From: an uncultured Helicobacter sp.
GTDB lineage: Bacteria; Campylobacterota; Campylobacteria; Campylobacterales; Helicobacteraceae
Direction: 5' to 3'
NCBI GenBank assembly: GCA_947179285.1
Contig: CAMXAV010000011.1
Location: forward strand, 1 to 10,551
DNA length: 10,551 nt
The notes below the pieces were generated by a model. It was not told the DNA's origin and made no database searches. It saw only the letters and a program-made list of their open reading frames with translations. Of this stretch, positions 7,191 through 10,551 are shown in pieces. Positions within the stretch are counted from its first letter, which is position 1, and the number at the start of each line of letters is the position of its first letter. The position numbers and the translations under genes are program-made.

Positions 7191-7974
7191 TGGTTTCGCC
7201 TTTTTCGAGTATTCTATACAACTGGTGATATTGCGGTGTGTTGAGCTCATGCGGGCGCACATTTGCCACAAGTTCAAGCGCTTCAAACGCATGTGCAAGA
7301 AGATTCTTGGAGTAGCTTTTCGCAAGGTTGTTGTGCAGAGTTTTGCGCGGCGCGGCAAAGGCGGCTTGCAAGAGGTTTTCGAGGCGCGGCGGAATCTCGG
7401 CATGACGCACGATTTTAAACACAGCCGAATCGACCTTTGGCGCAGGGCGAAACGCGCTTGCGCTCACATCGCAAACCCACATGCACTCGCCAACGCTTTG
7501 CGCCAGCACAGATAGTGCCGAGCTGCCAGAAACCGCGCAAAACTTTTGCGCGACCTCTTTTTGCACCATCACAACCATTGCCTTGCACAAGCAATCATGC
7601 AATGCACGCACAACAATCGCTGTGGCGATATAATAGGGCAGATTGGATACGAGCATATAGGCAGAATCTAATAGATTCTCGCCCTGCCAAAACTCCAAGA
7701 CATCGCCAAACACAAACTCCAAAGAACCCTTTTGCAGCTCTCTATCAAACCTTTGAGCAAGATGGGCTTGCAAGTCCCTATCAATCTCAAATGCCAATAT
7801 CCGACCACAATCAAGTAACCGATTGGTTAAATCACCCAAGCCAGCCCCCACCTCAACAATGCGGCAATCATGCGCATGGGGAATGGATTGGACGATTGTA
7901 TCGAGCACGGACACATCGTGCAAAAAATTCTGCCCGAAGTGTTTCTTGGGCACATGGGCTTTGGAACTAACCAT
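7180..7974 (-). CDS. rsmA: 16S rRNA (adenine-N6,N6) dimethyltransferase RsmA
   Basis: RsmA (KsgA) transfers four methyl groups from S-adenosylmethionine to two adjacent adenosines in the 3' terminal hairpin of 16S rRNA (A1518 and A1519 in E. coli) during late 30S assembly. The start ATG 7974 is preceded by GGGAGAGG and gives 264 aa, normal for the family. The open frame extends upstream to 8124 without homology. Visible motifs are the N-terminal KKHFGQNFL (10-18), motif I EVGAGLGDLT (41-50), the acidic FEID (62-65), GD (90-91), the catalytic NLPYYI (111-116) and FRPAPKVDSAV (175-185), with FAAPRKTLHNNL near 206-217. First gene of the leftward operon. It overlaps rnj by 11 bases and diverges from hisF. 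Confidence 0.96.
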   Translation of the reverse strand: MVSSKAHVPKKHFGQNFLHDVSVLDTIVQSIPHAHDCRIVEVGAGLGDLTNRLLDCGRILAFEIDRDLQAHLAQRFDRELQKGSLEFVFGDVLEFWQGENLLDSAYMLVSNLPYYIATAIVVRALHDCLCKAMVVMVQKEVAQKFCAVSGSSALSVLAQSVGECMWVCDVSASAFRPAPKVDSAVFKIVRHAEIPPRLENLLQAAFAAPRKTLHNNLAKSYSKNLLAHAFEALELVANVRPHELNTPQYHQLYRILEKGETNGE

Positions 7975-8018
7975 GCCTCTCCCTTTGCTGTCCTCTTGCA
8001 ATCCAACAAGGCATTTGG

Positions 8019-8027
8019 TATTATAAC
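8019..8027 (+). promoter_or_regulatory. Possible -10 region for the hisF operon
   Basis: On the plus strand the same AT-rich core reads TATTATAAC, giving TATTAT (8019-8024) or TATAAC (8022-8027) as a -10, about 33-38 bases upstream of the hisF start. It overlaps the opposite-facing -10 of rsmA almost completely, so the two operons may compete for polymerase. This is a motif-only call. Confidence 0.35.
8020..8025 (-). promoter_or_regulatory. -10 element for the rsmA operon
   Basis: The minus strand reads TGTTATAATACC: a perfect TATAAT with an extended -10 TG one base before it. It is 45 bases upstream of the rsmA start. There is no convincing -35, as usual in Helicobacter. This is the only strong promoter-like match seen upstream of the five-gene leftward operon. 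Confidence 0.6.
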
Positions 8028-8059
8028 ACACTTTGTAACCTAAATCGCACAGGAATGGC

Positions 8060-8818
8060 ATGAATACCAAGCGCATTATCCCTTGTCTTGATATCAAAAA
8101 TGGGCGCGTTGTCAAGGGCGTCAATTTCGTGGGGCTAAGCGATGCGGGCGACCCAGTCGAGGTGGCGAAGCGCTACAATGACGAAGGCGCAGATGAGCTC
8201 GTGTTTCTCGACATCACCGCCACGCACGAGGGGCGCGATTTGTTGTTTGATGTGTTGCAATCAGTCGCGCGGCATGTCTTCATTCCGCTTTGCGTTGGCG
8301 GCGGAATCAGAAGCCTCGATGACTTCTCGCGCGTGCTCGCAACGGGTTGCGACAAAGTCAGCATCAACTCGGCAGCGCTGCAGAATCCGCAGCTCATCAC
8401 AGACGCGGCGCAACGATTTGGCTCGCAATGCGTTGTCGTGGCGATTGACATCAAGTTTGATTCTGAACAAAAGACTTGGTTTGCACACACGCACGGCGGG
8501 CGGCAAAAGACGCAAACGCGGCTGCTTGATTGGGCACATGAAATTCGTGAACGCGGCGCGGGCGAGATTCTGCTCACAAGCATGGACGCAGACGGCACAA
8601 AAGCGGGGTATGATTTGGAATCGCTGCATGCGCTTTGCGAGGTTTGCAAGCTGCCCATCATCGCAAGCGGCGGTGCGGGAGCGATGGAGCATTTCGCGCA
8701 AGCATTTAACGCGGGCGCAGACGCGGCGCTTGCGGCGAGCGTGTTCCACTACCAAGAGATTGAAATTTATGCGCTCAAGCAATATTTGCGCACGCGCAAC
8801 ATCGATGTGAGGCTCTAA
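8060..8818 (+). CDS. hisF: Imidazole glycerol phosphate synthase, cyclase subunit HisF
   Basis: HisF uses ammonia channelled from the HisH glutaminase to turn PRFAR into imidazole glycerol phosphate and AICAR, the step linking histidine and purine synthesis. The 252-aa (beta/alpha)8 barrel has the usual length. The general acid/base pair is at the canonical positions: Asp11 in PCLDIKNG and Asp130 in VAIDIK. Phosphate-binding motifs are CVGGGIRS (78-85) and the later [12 protein letters not shown] 8060 has AGGAA six bases upstream. No hisH or other his gene is in the window, so its partner must be elsewhere. The stop codon overlaps the next ATG (TAATG), indicating coupling. As I recall, H. pylori has no his pathway, so this favours an enterohepatic-type Helicobacter. 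Confidence 0.96.
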   Translation: MNTKRIIPCLDIKNGRVVKGVNFVGLSDAGDPVEVAKRYNDEGADELVFLDITATHEGRDLLFDVLQSVARHVFIPLCVGGGIRSLDDFSRVLATGCDKVSINSAALQNPQLITDAAQRFGSQCVVVAIDIKFDSEQKTWFAHTHGGRQKTQTRLLDWAHEIRERGAGEILLTSMDADGTKAGYDLESLHALCEVCKLPIIASGGAGAMEHFAQAFNAGADAALAASVFHYQEIEIYALKQYLRTRNIDVRL

Positions 8819-9357
8819 TGTTCCTCTGTGCGGGCAAAATGGAAAGCTTTGCGTTTGCGCAAACCATCGGCATTGGGCTTGTCGAATGCGCGCTACATCT
8901 CACGCAGCTCGTGCTGCAAAAGAATCCCGAGATTCTCATCTTCATCGGCAGCGCGGGGAGTTACGACCCCACATTGCCGCTCTTGAGTGTGTTTGAGGCA
9001 AGCGCCGCAACGCAAATCGAGCTTTCATTATGGGAGAAAAAGTCTTATACACCGCTCGAAAACGTCATCGTTGCGGGCGACTCGCCACTTGGCGGAATCC
9101 TTGTCAATAGCAGCAACTACATCACGACCGATTCCAACCTCGCGCTGCAATTTTTAGAGCGCGGAATCGCGTATGAAAACATGGAGTTTTTCTCGGTTTT
9201 GCGCGTGGCGCAGCATTTCAAGATTCCAGCGTTTGGAATCTTCTGTATCACAAACTACGCAAACGAAAATGCGCATGAGGACTTTATGGCAAACTTCAAG
9301 CTCTCAAACGCAAAGCTAGAATCGTATATCAAAGAACACTATGCGCAATATTTATGA
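8818..9357 (+). CDS. Purine-nucleoside phosphorylase / nucleosidase-like protein
   Basis: A 179-aa protein resembling the nucleoside phosphorylase superfamily (DeoD/MTAN type), of a short form I recall from Campylobacter and Helicobacter genomes. Superfamily marks are the early Gly-rich FIGSAGSYD (42-50), the ribose-site ENMEFFSV (120-127, compare VEMEATA in MTAN) and TNYANENAHEDF (145-156). At the position of the catalytic Asp of MTAN or PNP (SD motif) this protein has Asn146, so the true reaction is uncertain. At 179 aa it is shorter than E. coli PNP or MTAN (about 230-240). The start ATG shares one base with the hisF stop and has only a weak GTGAGG upstream, so it probably depends on coupling. 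It overlaps rlmN by 17 bases. No signal peptide or membrane segment is visible. Confidence 0.8.
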   Translation: MFLCAGKMESFAFAQTIGIGLVECALHLTQLVLQKNPEILIFIGSAGSYDPTLPLLSVFEASAATQIELSLWEKKSYTPLENVIVAGDSPLGGILVNSSNYITTDSNLALQFLERGIAYENMEFFSVLRVAQHFKIPAFGIFCITNYANENAHEDFMANFKLSNAKLESYIKEHYAQYL

Positions 9358-10396
9358 TTACACGCTCGATGAGCTCGCGCGCGAGTTTGCGCCAAGCTAC
9401 CGCGCGAAGCAAATTTATGGTTGGCTCTATCATCGCTATATTGACGATTTTGACGCGATGAGTAATGTCTCAAAAGAACTTCGCGCCGCGCTCAAGGAGA
9501 CTTTCACGACACAATGCGTGAAGATTCTGAAAGTTGAGCATAGCGTTGATGGCAGCAAGAAATATCTCTTTGGCACGCAAGATGGGCATAGCTACGAGGC
9601 AGTGCTGTTGCAAATGCGCGAGGAGCAAAGCGGCGAGGGTGGCGAAAAGCAAAGCGAGGCGCGCTACACCATTTGCCTATCTTCCCAGATTGGCTGCCGC
9701 GTGGGTTGCGCGTTTTGCTGCACAGGCAAGGGCGGATTCGTGCGGAATCTTAGTGCGGGCGAGATTGTCGCGCAGGTCGTGCATATCAAGCGCGACAATG
9801 GCTTTGCGCCGCAAAAGGGGCTCAATATCGTTTTTATGGGCATGGGCGAGCCGCTCGATAATTTTGATAATGTCGTGCGCGCGATTGGGATTTTGGCAAG
9901 CAAAGACGGGCTAAGCATTGCGCCGCGTAGGCAGACGATTTCGACAAGCGGAATCGCCCCGCGCATCGAGCAGCTTGGCAGGCTGAATCTCGGCGTGCAG
10001 CTCGCGCTGTCGTTGCATGCCGTCAATGACGCGTTGCGCTCACGGCTCGTGCCAATGAACCGAAGCTACAACATTCGCGAGGTGCTCGATGTGTTGCGCC
10101 GCTTCCCTATCGATTCGCGCAAGCGGCTGTTGTTTGAGTATATTATGATTAAAGATGTAAATGATGATTTGCAAAGCGCAAAGGAGCTGCTGCGGCTCTT
10201 GAACGGCTTTAAGGCAAAGGTGAATCTGATTTTGTTTAACCCGCATGAGGGCAGCGGCTTTGCGCGCCCAAGCGCGGAATCGGTGCGGAAGTTTCAAGAG
10301 TTTCTGCTCTCGCGCGGGCTGCTTTGCACATTGCGCAAAAGCTTGGGGCTTGACATTAGCGCCGCGTGCGGGCAGCTGCGGGAGAAAAATGTATGA
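9341..10396 (+). CDS. rlmN: Dual-specificity 23S rRNA/tRNA (adenine-C2) methyltransferase RlmN
   Basis: A radical SAM enzyme that makes 2-methyladenosine at A2503 of 23S rRNA and at A37 of some tRNAs. The protein is 351 aa, a normal length. An N-terminal RNA-binding domain contains YRAKQIYGWLYHR (20-32). The radical SAM cluster is C119-x3-C123-x2-C126, in IGCRVGCAFC. The two catalytic cysteines are at C112 (TICLSSQ) and C343 (DISAACGQL), so the set is complete. GMGEPLDN follows as the SAM-binding GEP motif. A Gly/Glu/Lys-rich stretch (about 93-107) just before the cluster looks like a loop insertion. It starts 17 bases inside the preceding gene and has no clear ribosome site, so it is probably coupled. 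From memory, H. pylori also has rlmN next to kdsD, rnj and rsmA. Confidence 0.96.
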   Translation: MRNIYDYTLDELAREFAPSYRAKQIYGWLYHRYIDDFDAMSNVSKELRAALKETFTTQCVKILKVEHSVDGSKKYLFGTQDGHSYEAVLLQMREEQSGEGGEKQSEARYTICLSSQIGCRVGCAFCCTGKGGFVRNLSAGEIVAQVVHIKRDNGFAPQKGLNIVFMGMGEPLDNFDNVVRAIGILASKDGLSIAPRRQTISTSGIAPRIEQLGRLNLGVQLALSLHAVNDALRSRLVPMNRSYNIREVLDVLRRFPIDSRKRLLFEYIMIKDVNDDLQSAKELLRLLNGFKAKVNLILFNPHEGSGFARPSAESVRKFQEFLLSRGLLCTLRKSLGLDISAACGQLREKNV

Positions 10397-10514
10397 TTGG
10401 GGGTGCGACAGCGGACGCATTTTTGGTATGCGATTCTTATATTTTGTGCGGTTAAGGCGCACCTCTGATTCTGCTATTGCTCATTAATTTTGATTCCCCA
10501 GCCACAGCGCGCAA
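10397..10514. other. Region after rlmN with no supported gene
   Basis: I see no convincing gene here. A 32-codon frame (10389-10487) starts inside rlmN and has no ribosome site or recognisable features. A weak hairpin GTGCG/CGCAC (10446-10450, 10458-10462) lacks a following T run, so I do not call it a terminator. Confidence 0.4.
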
Positions 10515-10549
10515 CGTCTCCATACGTGCCAAAGGCAATTATGGAGACG
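10515..10549. repeat. Inverted repeat at the right edge (possible terminator or structured element)
   Basis: A perfect 9-base stem CGTCTCCAT/ATGGAGACG (10515-10523, 10541-10549) encloses a second stem TGCC/GGCA (10527-10530, 10534-10537) around loop AAA, with 3-base internal loops. The symmetrical hairpin could end the rlmN operon or an opposing one. Whether a T run follows cannot be seen, because the window ends two bases later. Confidence 0.55.
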
Positions 10550-10551
10550 CA

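Noticed and set aside
7191..7403. Upstream extension of rnj to a 730-aa protein
   Set aside because: The extra 71 residues lie within rsmA, show no RNase J similarity, and ATG 7190 fits the family start and the operon overlap.
7975..8124. Upstream extension of rsmA to 314 aa
   Set aside because: It would cross the promoter and overlap hisF. ATG 7974 has a good ribosome site and matches the family N-terminus.
4240..9357. Frequent GAATC/GATTC and GCGC words throughout the Helicobacter part, considered as a sign of a special element
   Set aside because: They are spread evenly over all housekeeping genes and look like codon and base-composition habits of the organism.
10389..10487. 32-codon frame after rlmN
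   Set aside because: It starts inside rlmN without a ribosome site, and its composition shows no protein-like features.

Overview
The window looks like part of a metagenome-style contig in which two genomes are joined. Positions 1 to about 1022, read on the minus strand, form the 3' part of a Firmicutes (Lachnospiraceae-like) rRNA operon: the 3' third of a 16S gene, a 5S gene, tRNA-Ala(UGC) and the first bases of a 23S gene. From about 1078 to the right end the sequence is epsilonproteobacterial, of Helicobacter type: the 5' two thirds of a 16S gene with a roughly 290-base intervening sequence, a long structured leader and probable promoter, then two divergent protein operons. The 16S gene is therefore a chimera of two phyla, joined inside a 57-base stretch conserved in both, which most likely reflects an assembly error.

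The leftward protein operon (8025 down to 2908, minus strand) is rsmA, rnj, kdsD, a family 2 glycosyltransferase and a 78-residue unknown. Its genes overlap or are separated by at most 34 bases. The first two act in RNA biology (16S dimethylation; RNase J decay and processing). kdsD supplies D-arabinose 5-phosphate for the Kdo of the lipopolysaccharide core, and the glycosyltransferase probably decorates a surface glycan. The glycosyltransferase carries a tract of nine G near its 5' end that puts it out of frame. Removing one G restores a 345-residue enzyme. This is the usual form of a phase-variable surface gene in Helicobacter and Campylobacter and is the best biological candidate in the window.

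The rightward operon (8060 to 10396, plus strand) is hisF, a purine-nucleoside-phosphorylase-like gene and rlmN, all overlapping. It diverges from rsmA across an 85-base gap with back-to-back -10 elements. From memory, rlmN, kdsD, rnj and rsmA are also neighbours in H. pylori, which supports the taxonomic call. hisF, missing from H. pylori, points to an enterohepatic or otherwise histidine-prototrophic Helicobacter. The coding region is GC-rich for the genus, judged by eye. The last 155 bases hold no convincing gene and end in an inverted repeat cut by the window edge.
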